Part shown: positions 8,769 through 18,143 of the stretch, one piece after another
How the letters are laid out: each line of letters starts with the position of its first letter
Numbering within the stretch: position 1 is the first letter of the stretch
Assembly: GCF_001665395.1 (NCBI RefSeq)
Contig: NZ_LZSG01000008.1
Span: 24,337 to 88,336 of the forward strand
Origin: Mycobacterium sp. 1164966.3
Lineage (GTDB): Bacteria > Actinomycetota > Actinomycetes > Mycobacteriales > Mycobacteriaceae
Direction of reading: 5' to 3'
Length of the DNA stretch: 64,000 bases
Made by a program: the position numbers and the translations under genes
Notes under the pieces: generated by a model
Seen by the model: only the letters and a program-made list of their open reading frames with translations
Databases searched by the model: none
Told to the model about the DNA's origin: nothing

Positions 8769-8908
8769 GCGGCGGGTTCCGTGGGAGGGACAGGAGAAAA
8801 TTACTCTCTCACTTTCAACATATAGCGCACCCCGGGGCTTGCGGCAAGACCGGGGGTATGGCGCAAAATCGCTGGCCGAAGCCGTAATTCACTGACTGGG
8901 GGTGCTGC

Positions 8909-10432
8909 GTGGGTGGCGAGTTGACGCCGGATAGGTCGCACAGCGCGGACGGATCGACATCCGGCCACGCGGTGGTTGTCGCCGGAGGCGGTCCGACGGG
9001 CCTGATGTTGGCCGGTGAATTGGCCCTGGCCGGAGTCGACGTCGCCGTCGTCGAGCGCCGGGCCAATCAGGACCTGATCGGCTCGCGGGCTGGGGGCCTG
9101 CATTCGCGTACCATCGAGATCCTCGACCAGCGCGGAATCGCCGACCGGTTCTTGGCAGCGGGTCAGGTGGCGCAGGTCGCTGGATATGCCCAAATTCGGC
9201 TGGACATCAGCGACTTTCCCACCCGGCATCCCTACGGACTCGCGTTGTGGCAAGAGCACATCGAACGCATCCTGGCCGAGTGGGTCGCAGAGCTCAAGGT
9301 CCCGATCTATCGCGGATACGACGTGACGGGTATCGCTCAAGACGGCACCGGCGTGGACGTCGCACTGGAGGGCGGTCGGTCGCTGCGCACGAGGTATCTG
9401 GTCGGCTGCGACGGAGGGCGCAGCGTGGTTCGCAAAGCAGCCGGCATCGAATTCCCAGGTTGGGATCCGACGACGAGCTATCTGCTCGCCGAGGTCGAGA
9501 TGGATTTCGACCCGGACAAACCACCGGAATGGGGCATCCGCCACGATGCCCTCGGCGTGCATTCGATGAGCGTCGAGGACAGCGGCTCGGTGCGGCTCAT
9601 GGTGACCGAGCAGCACTTGCGAACCGGAGGAGAGCCGACGCTGGCCGAGTTGAGCGAGGCGCTCATCGCCGTGTATGGCACGGATTACGAGATCCACAGT
9701 CCCGCTTGGATTTCCAGATTCACCGACGCGGCGCGGCAGGCCGCGATCTATCGGCACAAAAGAATACTGCTCGCCGGCGATGCCGCACACGTGCATCACC
9801 CGGTGGGTGGACAGGGCCTCAACACCGGTGTGCAAGACGCGGTGAACCTGGGCTGGAAGCTTGCCCAGGTGGTCAATCACACCTCACCCGACAGCTTGCT
9901 GGATACCTACCATGCCGAGCGGCACCCGGTCGCCGCGCGGGTGCTGCGCAACGCAATGGCGCAGATGGCGCTGCTTCGCGCCGACGATCGCACCAAGGCG
10001 ATGCGCGACGTCGTTGCCGAACTCCTGGGCATGGAAGAGCCGCGCAAGCGCTTCGCCGCGATGATGTCCGGTCTGGACATTCGCTACGACCTCGGCGACG
10101 GGCACCCACTGCTGGGGCGCCGCATGCCTGATCTCGACGTCGTCACCGCAAATGGTTCGGTGCGCGTCTTCACACTGCTGCGTGAGGCCCAGCCGGTGCT
10201 GCTCAACCTCGGTGATCCCGGCGGCTTCGACATCGCTGCCTGGAGCGGTCGTGTTCGATCGGTTGACGCGAAATACGTTGGTGACTGGGAGCTTCCGGTA
10301 TTGGGCGTGGTCACCGCTCCCGTTGCGGTGTTGATCAGGCCGGACGGATACGTTGCCTGGACGGGAGATTCTTACCGCGACGGACTCGCTGAAGCACTCA
10401 CGACGTGGTTCGGGCCGCCTACTGGGGACTAA
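8909..10432 (+). CDS. FAD-dependent aromatic-hydroxylase-type monooxygenase
   Basis: A 507-residue class A flavoprotein monooxygenase of the PheA/TfdB branch. It has the Rossmann GxGxxG element (VVAGGGPTGLMLAGELAL, about residues 23-40), the DG motif (YLVGCDGGRSVVRKAAG) and the GD motif (ILLAGDAAHVHHPVGGQGLNTG, about residues 287-308), followed by the thioredoxin-like C-terminal domain usual in phenol-hydroxylase relatives. It would use NAD(P)H and O2 to hydroxylate an aromatic substrate or an antibiotic; the substrate is unknown. The start is a GTG preceded by GGGGGTG. Confidence 0.88.
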   Translation: MGGELTPDRSHSADGSTSGHAVVVAGGGPTGLMLAGELALAGVDVAVVERRANQDLIGSRAGGLHSRTIEILDQRGIADRFLAAGQVAQVAGYAQIRLDISDFPTRHPYGLALWQEHIERILAEWVAELKVPIYRGYDVTGIAQDGTGVDVALEGGRSLRTRYLVGCDGGRSVVRKAAGIEFPGWDPTTSYLLAEVEMDFDPDKPPEWGIRHDALGVHSMSVEDSGSVRLMVTEQHLRTGGEPTLAELSEALIAVYGTDYEIHSPAWISRFTDAARQAAIYRHKRILLAGDAAHVHHPVGGQGLNTGVQDAVNLGWKLAQVVNHTSPDSLLDTYHAERHPVAARVLRNAMAQMALLRADDRTKAMRDVVAELLGMEEPRKRFAAMMSGLDIRYDLGDGHPLLGRRMPDLDVVTANGSVRVFTLLREAQPVLLNLGDPGGFDIAAWSGRVRSVDAKYVGDWELPVLGVVTAPVAVLIRPDGYVAWTGDSYRDGLAEALTTWFGPPTGD

Positions 10433-10839
10433 GCGCCAGGCCCGTGGGCATAGCGAGGCCGCACATATGTGCGTCGTCTATGAGGTGAACTCCCCTGAAA
10501 CTGACGCCTCTGCCTGAGGGGTGTCGGCGTCCACCGGTGATTTCAAACGAAACACGTTGGCGCAGTGCTAGATATCTAGCCAGCCGGGCGTCGAATACAT
10601 GGCCGTGCGTGACGCTCGGCTACCTTCGCAATGGTCATAGAAAACTCCAAACATATTAATTCACAACATCATTCACGCCACATTCAAATGGATCGGCAAA
10701 ATGAACGGTTGTCGACAACGCAATGAATTAGCGCGCGGGAAGTTGTCATTCCCGGATGCGGCTGACCTACCCTCGCAGGTGGTTCGGTGACAGCGCCGTC
10801 ACTGAAACTCATTGATGAAACGGGTTTTTGAGGAGCAAC
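10433..10839. other. AT-richer intergenic region with palindromes, upstream of PE/PPE
   Basis: About 400 bp without a gene. It contains a 12-bp perfect palindrome, GCACATATGTGC (10461-10472), and a 14-bp perfect palindrome, GCTAGATATCTAGC (10567-10580). A stretch around 10620-10740 is markedly richer in A and T than its surroundings. These are possible operators for the PE/PPE operon. No RNA gene is evident. Confidence 0.6.
10743..10773 (+). promoter_or_regulatory. Possible PE/PPE promoter
   Basis: TTGTCA at 10743-10748 and TACCCT at 10768-10773 resemble SigA-type -35 and -10 boxes, but the 19-base spacing is long. The PE start codon follows 66 bp later, with a GAGGAG ribosome site. Confidence 0.3.
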
Positions 10840-11139
10840 ATGTCGATGGTTATCGCAGAGCCGCAGGTGCTTGCCGTGACCGCTGCGGAAATGCAAGCCT
10901 TGAATGCATCGGTCTGGGCCGAAAACGTGGCCGCGGCAGTCCCGACGACTGGAGTGGTGCCGGCCGCAGCCGACGTGGTGTCCATCCTGACTGCTGTGCA
11001 ATTCGCCTCCCATGCAAGGCTTTACCAAGAAATAAGCGCTCAGGCCGCAGCGATCCGCGAGCAATTGGCAACCACGCTGGAGATCAGCGCCGGATCGTAT
11101 GCGGCCACCGAGGCTGCGAACGCGACCGCGGTGGCCTAG
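10840..11139 (+). CDS. PE family protein (PE domain only)
   Basis: A 99-residue PE-domain protein with no C-terminal extension. The ATG follows a GAGGAG ribosome site. The fold signature is present (HARLYQEISAQAAAIREQL), and YAATE near the C-terminus fits the YxxxD/E type VII secretion motif. The N-terminus reads VIAEPQVL, so the usual Pro-Glu order is inverted. PE proteins form a helical heterodimer with the PPE encoded next to them and are exported by ESX systems. The PPE gene begins 11 bp downstream. Confidence 0.9.
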   Translation: MSMVIAEPQVLAVTAAEMQALNASVWAENVAAAVPTTGVVPAAADVVSILTAVQFASHARLYQEISAQAAAIREQLATTLEISAGSYAATEAANATAVA

Positions 11140-11150
11140 GCGGATCAACT

Positions 11151-12371
11151 ATGGTCGATTTCGGGTTGTTACCGCCGGAGATCAACTCCGCGCTGATGTA
11201 CTCCGGTCCAGGCTCTGCTCCGATGCTCGCCGCCGCGGCGGCGTGGAAGGCGCTGGCCAGCGAACTGCACACCACCGCGTCCGCCTACGCGACGCTGATA
11301 AACGGCTTGACCGACGGGCCGTGGCAGGGACCATCCGCGGCATCCATGACTGCGGCCGCGTTCCCCCAGCTGGCATGGCTGAGCGGCACCGGCGGACAAG
11401 CCGATGAGGTCGCCGGCCAGGCCGCAGCGGCGGCGGGCGCCTATGAGGCGGCGTTCGCCCAAACCGTCCCGCCGCTGGAGATCGCGGCCAACCGCACCTT
11501 ATTGATGGCGCTGCTGGCGACAAACTTCCTCGGTCAGAACACCGCCGCGATTGCGGCCACCGAGGCCCAATACGCCGAGATGTGGGCACAGGACGCGGCC
11601 GCGATGTACGGATACGCGGGGACTTCGGCGACGGCGTCGACGCTGACGCCGTTCAGGCCGGCAACACAGGCCACCAACCCCGCCGGACTGGCCGGCCAGG
11701 CCGCTGCCGTCGGCCGAGCTGTCGCAACCGGCACGGGCGTCAACGCCGAAAGCCTGAAAGCAATCCCGAGCACGCTGCAGAGTCTGGCCGGCGTGACGAG
11801 TACGCCGCCCGGAACGGCCGATATCACTGCTGCGCTCAACCCGCTCGGCCTGAGCTTGACCTCCAACGGCAGCGGGATCGTCGTGGATGGGGTGTTGGGC
11901 GATCTTCTGAAGGGCCTGACTGGATCGTCGACATTGAGCGCCAGCACCCCGTTCGACACATTCATCAGGCTGATTTCGCCCGTGCGGCTTTTCACAACCT
12001 CGTTCAAAGACATCCAAGGCCTCAGCCAGGCGCTGTTGCCACAGGCGGCCAAGGCGGCCCCGGAGATAGCCAAAGCCATAGAGTCGGTACCCCATGCGTT
12101 CCCCAACGTGATGGGCGGTGCGGCAGCAGGGGTTGGTCGGGCGATGTCGGTCGGCGGATTGTCGGTTCCGTCGGCGTGGGCCGGAGCCGCGCCGACGCCG
12201 ACCACACCACTTGTGACTCTGAACGGACTCGCGGGAGCCGGGGAACCGGCGACCAACGCGTTCAACGGACTGCCGTTGTTGGGCGGTGGACGCGGTGCAC
12301 CGGTCCCGTTCGCCGCTCCCAAATACGGGTTCAAGCCGACGGTGGTGGCACAGCCGCCGGCCGGGGGATGA
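11151..12371 (+). CDS. PPE family protein, SVP subfamily
   Basis: A 406-residue PPE protein. The N-terminal domain of about 180 residues has LLPPEINSALMYSGPGSAPM, the WxG turn (GPWQGPSAASM) and the conserved AEMWAQDAAAMYGYA segment. The C-terminal region has GLSVPSAW, the GxxSVPxxW signature of the PPE-SVP sublineage, and ends in the usual PKYGFKPTVV tail. Members are typically exported through ESX-5 as a dimer with the PE partner and are cell-envelope or secreted proteins. The operon with the upstream PE gene is the usual arrangement. Confidence 0.93.
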   Translation: MVDFGLLPPEINSALMYSGPGSAPMLAAAAAWKALASELHTTASAYATLINGLTDGPWQGPSAASMTAAAFPQLAWLSGTGGQADEVAGQAAAAAGAYEAAFAQTVPPLEIAANRTLLMALLATNFLGQNTAAIAATEAQYAEMWAQDAAAMYGYAGTSATASTLTPFRPATQATNPAGLAGQAAAVGRAVATGTGVNAESLKAIPSTLQSLAGVTSTPPGTADITAALNPLGLSLTSNGSGIVVDGVLGDLLKGLTGSSTLSASTPFDTFIRLISPVRLFTTSFKDIQGLSQALLPQAAKAAPEIAKAIESVPHAFPNVMGGAAAGVGRAMSVGGLSVPSAWAGAAPTPTTPLVTLNGLAGAGEPATNAFNGLPLLGGGRGAPVPFAAPKYGFKPTVVAQPPAGG

Positions 12372-12387
12372 TGCGGCGCGCGCGATG

Positions 12388-14208
12388 TCAGAAGGCGTCG
12401 TCAGCCACGTCCATCAACTCGATGTCGACGTTCTCGACCACAACTCGGGTCGCAGAGATCGCCGGCAGGATGGTCTTGGCGAAGAATGCGGCGGCGGCGA
12501 TCTTGCCACGATAGAACGACTCATCGGAGCCGGCATCGATTGCGGCGGCAGCGATCTCGGCCTGCACCAGCAGGCGCCACCCAATGAGCAGGTCGCCGAC
12601 GGCGTGCAAAAAAGCCACCGACACCAGCCCGATCTTGTACAGTTCGGTGGGATTACGTTCTGCCGCAAAAAGATACGTGGTAAGGGTGCCCGTCATCGCC
12701 TGGACGTCCGACAGGGCCGCCGCCAGCAGCGCGCGCTCGGCCTTGAACCGGTCGCCGGCGATGTTATCGATGAACGTCGTGATCTGCCCAGCGACGTGCC
12801 CGAAGGCGACACCCCGGTCGCGCGCCACCTTGCGAAAGATGAAGTCCAGCGACTGGATCGCGGTCGTGCCCTCGTACAGCGAGTCGATCCTGGTGTCCCG
12901 GATGTACTGTTCGATGGGATAGTCCTTCAAAAAGCCCGACCCGCCCAGTGTTTGCAGGCTTTCGTTGATCCACTGGTAGGACTTCTCGGATCCGACGCCC
13001 TTGATGATGGGTAGCAGAAGATCATGCACACGTGCGGCCAAATCGGCGTCCACTCCGTCCACCAGCGCAACTCCGGACTCGTACTGGTAGGCGGCCGCGT
13101 ACATGTACAGTGCGCGCAACCCTTCGGCATAGGCCTTCTGCAACATGAGACTTCGCCGCACGTCCGGGTGGCGGGTTATCGGTACCCGCGGCGCCGTCTT
13201 GTCCATGAAACGACTCAGGTCTGGTCCCTGCACCCGTTGCTGCGCATAGTCGAGTGCGTGCAGATACGCAGTCGACAAGGTTCCGATTGACTTGATACCG
13301 ACCATCATTCGCGCGTACTGAATGGCCTTGAACATCTGCGCGATGCCGTTGTGTACGTCGCCGACCAAGTACCCGACGGCCGGAATGCCATTAGCGCCAA
13401 AGGTCAATTCGCAGGTCGGCGAGGCCTTGATGCCCATCTTGTCTTCCAGCGCCGTCGCGAACACGCCGTTGCGTTCGCGGAGATCCAGCGTGTCCGGGTC
13501 GAAGAGCAATTTCGGAACGTAGAACAGGCTCAGGCCCTTCGTGCCGGGTCCGGCACCCTCCGGCCGCGCCAGCACGAGGTGGAACAGGTTCTCCGCAGTG
13601 TCACCGACGTCGCCCCCGGAGATGAACCGCTTCACCCCCTCGATATGCCAGGTGCCGTCCGGTTGCGGTATTGCCCTGGTGCGCCCAGCGCCGACGTCAG
13701 AACCCGCGTCGGGCTCGGTCAGGGCCATCGTTCCCGTCCAGCCGCGATCCAAACCCACACGCGCCCATTGCTTCTGCTGTTCGGTACCGACCAGCGCGAG
13801 CACCTGGGACATGAGCGGCGTGCTGTACCACTGAATGGCGGGGTTGGCGCAGATCATCATCTCGTTGACAGCCCAAGTCAGTGGAGCCGGTGCCGACATT
13901 CCGCCGATCGCCTCGGACATTCCGATTCGCCACCATCCGGCGTCCTTGAACGCGGCAACGGCCGGTCGCACGGAATCCGGCACCGCAATGGTGTGCTCAT
14001 CGGGAAGGAAGCGCGGCGGGTTGCGATCGGCTGCGACGAACGAGGCCGCGATCGGCCCCTCGGCCAGCCGCGCCACCTCGCGGAGGATCTCACGCACCGT
14101 CGCGGTGTCCAGGTCACCGTAGGCGCCCGAATCGAGCACGGCGTCGAGACCGAGAACCTCGAACAGGTTGAACTCCAGGTCTCGCAGATTCGCTCGGTAA
14201 TGACCCAT
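12388..14208 (-). CDS. FadE5-like acyl-CoA dehydrogenase
   Basis: A 606-residue acyl-CoA dehydrogenase of the long FadE5-type branch, longer than ordinary ones because of a C-terminal domain. Typical segments are [20 protein letters not shown] at the N-terminus, [19 protein letters not shown] (flavin and substrate loop), [20 protein letters not shown], and [15 protein letters not shown] with the catalytic-base Glu. It performs alpha,beta-desaturation of acyl-CoA with FAD. The ATG at 14208 follows GGAGGAC. Compared with my memory of Rv0244c the similarity is clear but far from identical, so this is probably a paralogue rather than fadE5 itself. The P450 gene diverges 164 bp away. Confidence 0.9.
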   Translation of the reverse strand: MGHYRANLRDLEFNLFEVLGLDAVLDSGAYGDLDTATVREILREVARLAEGPIAASFVAADRNPPRFLPDEHTIAVPDSVRPAVAAFKDAGWWRIGMSEAIGGMSAPAPLTWAVNEMMICANPAIQWYSTPLMSQVLALVGTEQQKQWARVGLDRGWTGTMALTEPDAGSDVGAGRTRAIPQPDGTWHIEGVKRFISGGDVGDTAENLFHLVLARPEGAGPGTKGLSLFYVPKLLFDPDTLDLRERNGVFATALEDKMGIKASPTCELTFGANGIPAVGYLVGDVHNGIAQMFKAIQYARMMVGIKSIGTLSTAYLHALDYAQQRVQGPDLSRFMDKTAPRVPITRHPDVRRSLMLQKAYAEGLRALYMYAAAYQYESGVALVDGVDADLAARVHDLLLPIIKGVGSEKSYQWINESLQTLGGSGFLKDYPIEQYIRDTRIDSLYEGTTAIQSLDFIFRKVARDRGVAFGHVAGQITTFIDNIAGDRFKAERALLAAALSDVQAMTGTLTTYLFAAERNPTELYKIGLVSVAFLHAVGDLLIGWRLLVQAEIAAAAIDAGSDESFYRGKIAAAAFFAKTILPAISATRVVVENVDIELMDVADDAF

Positions 14209-14372
14209 CGCTGTCCTCCACACATTCACAAAACGCGGTTTCAGCACCCCTCGGCCGCTCTGCGACAAAGATCCTCCTCTAACGGGCAGTCGCCCGCCCC
14301 CGTTTTGCGAAATCGATTCGGCTGACCGGCTCGCCCAAGTTCGCATATCGCGACGTCGGTGGGTGTTCAATC

Positions 14373-15560
14373 ATGAGCGTGTTTGATCGCGGACCTGCAG
14401 CCGGAACTCCGACGCTGCCGATAGACCTCTACAGCAGGGAGACGCTGCTCAAGCCCGTCGAGACCTACCGACGGATCCGCGATGCGGGAGCCGCGGTGTG
14501 GCTGCCAAAGCACCGGTCCTGGGTCATGGGCCGCTACCGGGATGTCCGCCAAGCGCTCGGCGACGACAAGACCTACTGCAGCGGCGACGGTGTCGCTGCC
14601 AATCCGATCACCAATATCCTGGCCGCGGGTACCACGCTCGCCAGCGACGGCGACGCGCACGTCAGGCGGCGTCGCCAACTGCTGCAATCACTTTCGGCCA
14701 AAGCACTCGCCGCGGTCGACCCGATTCTGCAAGCGGAGGCATCCGCGCTTATCGATAAGCTGTGCCACCGTGACGAGTTCGACGGAGTCGCCGATTTCGC
14801 CGCGCATCTCCCCATCCGGGTAGTCGCCGATCTCGTCGGTGTCGACATCGACCACCACCGAATGCTGAACTACGGCCGCGGCGCATTCGACGTCCTGGGA
14901 CCGATCAACGGTCGAACGTTGAGGGCAATGCCTACCGGATTGAGCCTGCGGCGTTATGCGCGAACTCTCCGCTCCGAGAACGTCAAGTGCGGCGGGTGGG
15001 CGGAATCGATTCTGGCCGCGGGCCATGACGGCACTTTGAACCCGGCGGAGGCCAAGGCGATGGTGATCGATTTCATCGGCCCGAGCCTGGATACCACGAT
15101 CCTGGCATCCGCCCAGCTGTTATGGAGCTTGGGCACCAACCCCGACGTATGGAGCGAGCTGCGGCGTGATCCCGATCTTGTGCCGGTCGCCACGGTCGAA
15201 GCCGTCCGCCTCGGCTCGCCGGTGCGTGGGTTCACGCGAATGATCAAGCGCGACACCGAGATCGACGGCACTGTTCTGCGCAGGGGCCATCGCGTGGCGT
15301 TGCTCTATGCGTCAGCCAACATGGACGAAACCCAGTTCGAACGGCCTGAGGATTTCTCGTTGCATCGCAAGGGTGCCAACCTCGGATGGGGTTTCGGTGC
15401 CCACGCCTGTGTCGGCATGTACCTGTCGAAGATGGAGATGCATGCGTTGTTGCGCGCGATGATCCCGAAAGTCGAGCAGATCAGGGTCGAGAATCCGGTT
15501 CGGTTGCTGAACAACACACTTCAAGGTTTCGAATCGCTGCTGGCAAGTTTTCGCCGGTAA
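14373..15560 (+). CDS. Cytochrome P450
   Basis: A 395-residue bacterial-type soluble P450. The heme-binding loop is LGWGFGAHACVGMYLSKME with the thiolate Cys, the K-helix ExxR is EAVR, and the I-helix region reads DFIGPSLDTT, in which the usual AG before xDTT is replaced by PS. It would hydroxylate a lipophilic substrate using a ferredoxin and reductase encoded elsewhere. No ferredoxin gene is adjacent. The CYP family cannot be assigned by eye. Confidence 0.9.
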   Translation: MSVFDRGPAAGTPTLPIDLYSRETLLKPVETYRRIRDAGAAVWLPKHRSWVMGRYRDVRQALGDDKTYCSGDGVAANPITNILAAGTTLASDGDAHVRRRRQLLQSLSAKALAAVDPILQAEASALIDKLCHRDEFDGVADFAAHLPIRVVADLVGVDIDHHRMLNYGRGAFDVLGPINGRTLRAMPTGLSLRRYARTLRSENVKCGGWAESILAAGHDGTLNPAEAKAMVIDFIGPSLDTTILASAQLLWSLGTNPDVWSELRRDPDLVPVATVEAVRLGSPVRGFTRMIKRDTEIDGTVLRRGHRVALLYASANMDETQFERPEDFSLHRKGANLGWGFGAHACVGMYLSKMEMHALLRAMIPKVEQIRVENPVRLLNNTLQGFESLLASFRR

Positions 15561-15566
15561 GGGCGT

Positions 15567-16508
15567 TCAGATCAGATCGCTGGGCAGCTCGTCGCTCAGC
15601 ATGGCCTGGGCCAGCAGCTCACCGAGCAGCGGCCCGAACTTCATCAGGTTGCTGCCGACGAATGCGACGACGCGGCCGCGGCGACTCACGGTCCACCCGT
15701 CGCCGCCGGCATCCAGCCAGGGCGCGCGCACCGTGACGCAGTTCACCTGGTCGACCGGCACCAGCGACGGGAACAGCGCGTGCACGGTCGCGGGGTCTGG
15801 CGTGACTTGGCCGAATGCCCACCGGCCCGTGCTGCCCACCGGCAGCCCGTAGCCCTCGGGTGCGGAAAGGCATGCCGCACCAACGGCATCGGGCCCTTCG
15901 TAGGTGATGCGAGTGTGCGGAAGGAACTCGACGTCGAGCGGCCCGAAGAGTGCCGGCGTCTGAACGCCAGCACAGATGAGCACGCGATCGGCTCGCACTA
16001 TCGTGCCGTCCGCAAGGACTATCGAGCCGTCGTCGGCAACCGAGGCGATCTCGTCGCGACGGATGCTCACCCGCTGGGCCAGGGCGGTCAGCGCCCGCCG
16101 GATGCGCAAGCATCCGCCGAGCGGATCGAAAACGCCTGTCTCCCAAGGTGGAACTGCGAAGGGGATCCGTGCCGCGATCGCCGACCGGTCAAGCCATGAG
16201 AACGTGGCGCTAGCGTCGGTCATGGCGGCTGCGACGTCGTCGCTGGGACCGGCGGCGATAAATCCTTCGGAGCCAAGCAATCGTCCCGCACCGAAATCTG
16301 CTTCCCAACGCCGCCAACCGACGCGCGCCCTGATCGCGAGCCGGCATAGCGACGGGCGCCGATGCGCGACGCGGAAAATCCGTGCGAGCCCCTTGGACTG
16401 TTCGGCAAATGGCTCGCCGCGCTCGAAGACAATCACGTCTTGTTGGCGCCGCGTCAGCTCATACCCGGCGGCGAGCCCACATATTCCTGCACCGATGACG
16501 ACAATCAC
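15567..16508 (-). CDS. DAO-type FAD-dependent oxidoreductase
   Basis: A 313-residue flavoprotein of the D-amino-acid-oxidase/sarcosine-oxidase fold. It starts at a GTG (MIVVIGAGICGLAAGYEL) with the GxGxxG FAD-binding loop at the very N-terminus; the C-terminal FAD loop is VAFVGSNLMKFGPLLGELLA. It would oxidise a C-N bond of an amine or amino acid. The frame is open further upstream through the 54-bp repeats, but family members start here. No good ribosome site is visible before the GTG, so the start is moderately secure. It converges with the P450 gene, 6 bp apart. Confidence 0.8.
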   Translation of the reverse strand: MIVVIGAGICGLAAGYELTRRQQDVIVFERGEPFAEQSKGLARIFRVAHRRPSLCRLAIRARVGWRRWEADFGAGRLLGSEGFIAAGPSDDVAAAMTDASATFSWLDRSAIAARIPFAVPPWETGVFDPLGGCLRIRRALTALAQRVSIRRDEIASVADDGSIVLADGTIVRADRVLICAGVQTPALFGPLDVEFLPHTRITYEGPDAVGAACLSAPEGYGLPVGSTGRWAFGQVTPDPATVHALFPSLVPVDQVNCVTVRAPWLDAGGDGWTVSRRGRVVAFVGSNLMKFGPLLGELLAQAMLSDELPSDLI

Positions 16509-16520
16509 GCGCGCTAAGTC

Positions 16521-16628
16521 CTGGTCTGATGGTGACGACCCGCCTCGCCCGGCTGCGCCGCGCTCGCGATCGCCCTGGTCTGATGGTGACGACCCGCCTC
16601 GCCCGGCTGCGCCGCGCTCGCGATCGCC
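16521..16628. repeat. Two perfect tandem copies of a 54-bp GC-rich unit, MIRU-like
   Basis: Positions 16521-16574 and 16575-16628 are identical. The unit begins CTGGTCTGATGGTGACGACC and ends GCGCTCGCGATCGCC. It fills the gap between the Eis-like gene's stop codon and the start of the DAO oxidoreductase and is open in more than one frame. Length, base composition, tandem array and intergenic position between same-strand genes resemble mycobacterial interspersed repetitive units. That identification is from memory and not checked. Confidence 0.85.
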
Positions 16629-16629
16629 A

Positions 16630-17847
16630 CTAGAAGAAGAAACCCGCGAACGGTGCTTGGGGCACGGTGAACAGCCGATCGGCCTCGGCAAGTGCCGCAG
16701 TATCGTCGGCCTGGACCAATCCGGCAACCGCGAGACCGCGCCACGTCGCACCGCCTAGAAGCACGGTGGCAAGGCCCTCTACATCGACGTGCAGTTGGGC
16801 GGGCGAATCCGTCGGTTCGGCGCCGTCACCCGTGATCGTGAATGTGGCCGAATTGCTCTGCAAGAGTGGGTCATTCACCTCGATGTTGACGGACCCCGCT
16901 TCGGCGTATCCGCGCGCAGCCAGCGCCTGTCGGACGTCGACGATCCGAAGCCACGTTTCGTCGTATACCGCGCGAACCTTCACGGCTCGTCGATCCGATA
17001 GCAGCAAGGGCAGCGGATCATCGAGGGGGAGCATCCAGAACATCACGCGGTCAACGAGATCCAGCCCGAACAGGAAGCGCAACAGTCCAAGGTAGGCATC
17101 AGTGGTGGGTGCGAAGAAATCCTCGACCACGATGGTGCGCTGATCACTGATGAACCACTGCTCGGTATCGACGGGCCGGTATCGGGCGAACCCCGACTCG
17201 GATCCCGGCTCGCCGTGCACCGCGATATACGAAGGCTGAGCGGATGATTCGGCGCGCAGTCGCAAGCCCTCCCACCACACTGCTGCGCGGTCAACGGATC
17301 CCGGGCGGGAAGGCCGATTGTCGGCATAAATCCTCGGCAGTACATCCCATGCTTCGGCCGGGTCCAGCAGTCGCACCGGCCCGCCGGAGCGGATGGCTGG
17401 ACGAAGCACTGCCCGCGCCGTCTGAACCTCGACGCTTTGGCATGAGCTCGCCACTCCGTAGCCGTAGCGCCCATAGATCGTCGCCTCGGATGCCCGCAGC
17501 GTCGCGACCACCTCACCGCGTGCGGCGATGTCGCGCAGTTGATGACGCACTAGATCGGTGGCGATACCTTTCCGGGTGAACGACGGCGAGACGCCGATGT
17601 GTGTCACCGCGGCGTGACTGACGATGGTTCCGCCCGGAAGTGTCAGTCCGCACGATACGGCGTCCGCGGTCCCGACGAACTGTCCGTCGACGAATGCCCC
17701 GATGGTACGGCCGGGTTCGAGCAGCTTGCTGATCTGGCCGGGCGGCAGGTTCGACAACGGAGGGAACCCGACCATGGCGGTGCGAAACAGGTTGGCCGCG
17801 GCGATGAGGTCGTCCTCGCTGTCGAGAACACGGATGTCGGCGTTCAT
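16630..17847 (-). CDS. Eis-family GNAT N-acetyltransferase
   Basis: A 405-residue protein with the Eis layout. An N-terminal GNAT domain carries the acetyl-CoA loop (IGVSPSFTRKGIATDLVRHQL, residues 86-106) and the RYGYG segment. A second GNAT-like domain and a sterol-carrier-like C-terminal domain follow, ending PFAGFFF. In Eis the C-terminal carboxylate is part of the catalytic machinery, and the tail here is of the right kind. Eis enzymes multi-acetylate aminoglycosides and other amines. Since mycobacteria can have several paralogues and the neighbourhood is not that of Rv2416c, I leave out the symbol. Confidence 0.87.
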   Translation of the reverse strand: MNADIRVLDSEDDLIAAANLFRTAMVGFPPLSNLPPGQISKLLEPGRTIGAFVDGQFVGTADAVSCGLTLPGGTIVSHAAVTHIGVSPSFTRKGIATDLVRHQLRDIAARGEVVATLRASEATIYGRYGYGVASSCQSVEVQTARAVLRPAIRSGGPVRLLDPAEAWDVLPRIYADNRPSRPGSVDRAAVWWEGLRLRAESSAQPSYIAVHGEPGSESGFARYRPVDTEQWFISDQRTIVVEDFFAPTTDAYLGLLRFLFGLDLVDRVMFWMLPLDDPLPLLLSDRRAVKVRAVYDETWLRIVDVRQALAARGYAEAGSVNIEVNDPLLQSNSATFTITGDGAEPTDSPAQLHVDVEGLATVLLGGATWRGLAVAGLVQADDTAALAEADRLFTVPQAPFAGFFF

Positions 17848-18143
17848 GTGGCCATCATGTCCCGCGTCCGTCGCGGCTCTGCGAGCGGCTCGTTATTGGA
17901 GAAATTGCCGCGCACTTCGCGCACAGGTGCGGCCACAGCCGCCACATTCGTCTCTGCCGGAGAGGCATATGCCGGTTTGTCCGGCTCTGCGCGACAACCG
18001 TCGTCCGTTGCGAGATTGGCGCTGCCCATAATGCGAGTTGCATGTGTGCCCCAGGCCCGTTGTCGCGGCGAGTCGCACAAAAGACACAACCCCTGCTTCC
18101 GGGGACTGCAGTGACTGGTGAGGCCGCCGATACACTGCCGCTA

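Noticed and set aside
8801..8812. TTACTCTCTCAC resembling half of the TetR palindrome at 25893-25912
   Set aside because: Only a half-site match without a second arm; probably chance.
13351..14325. 324-residue plus-strand ORF
   Set aside because: Antisense shadow of the FadE5-like gene with no recognisable protein features.
17844..18089. 81-residue minus-strand ORF ending in an ATGA overlap with the Eis-like start
   Set aside because: The overlap is suggestive, but there is no good ribosome site, no family resemblance, and a competing ORF in another frame; coding is not supported.
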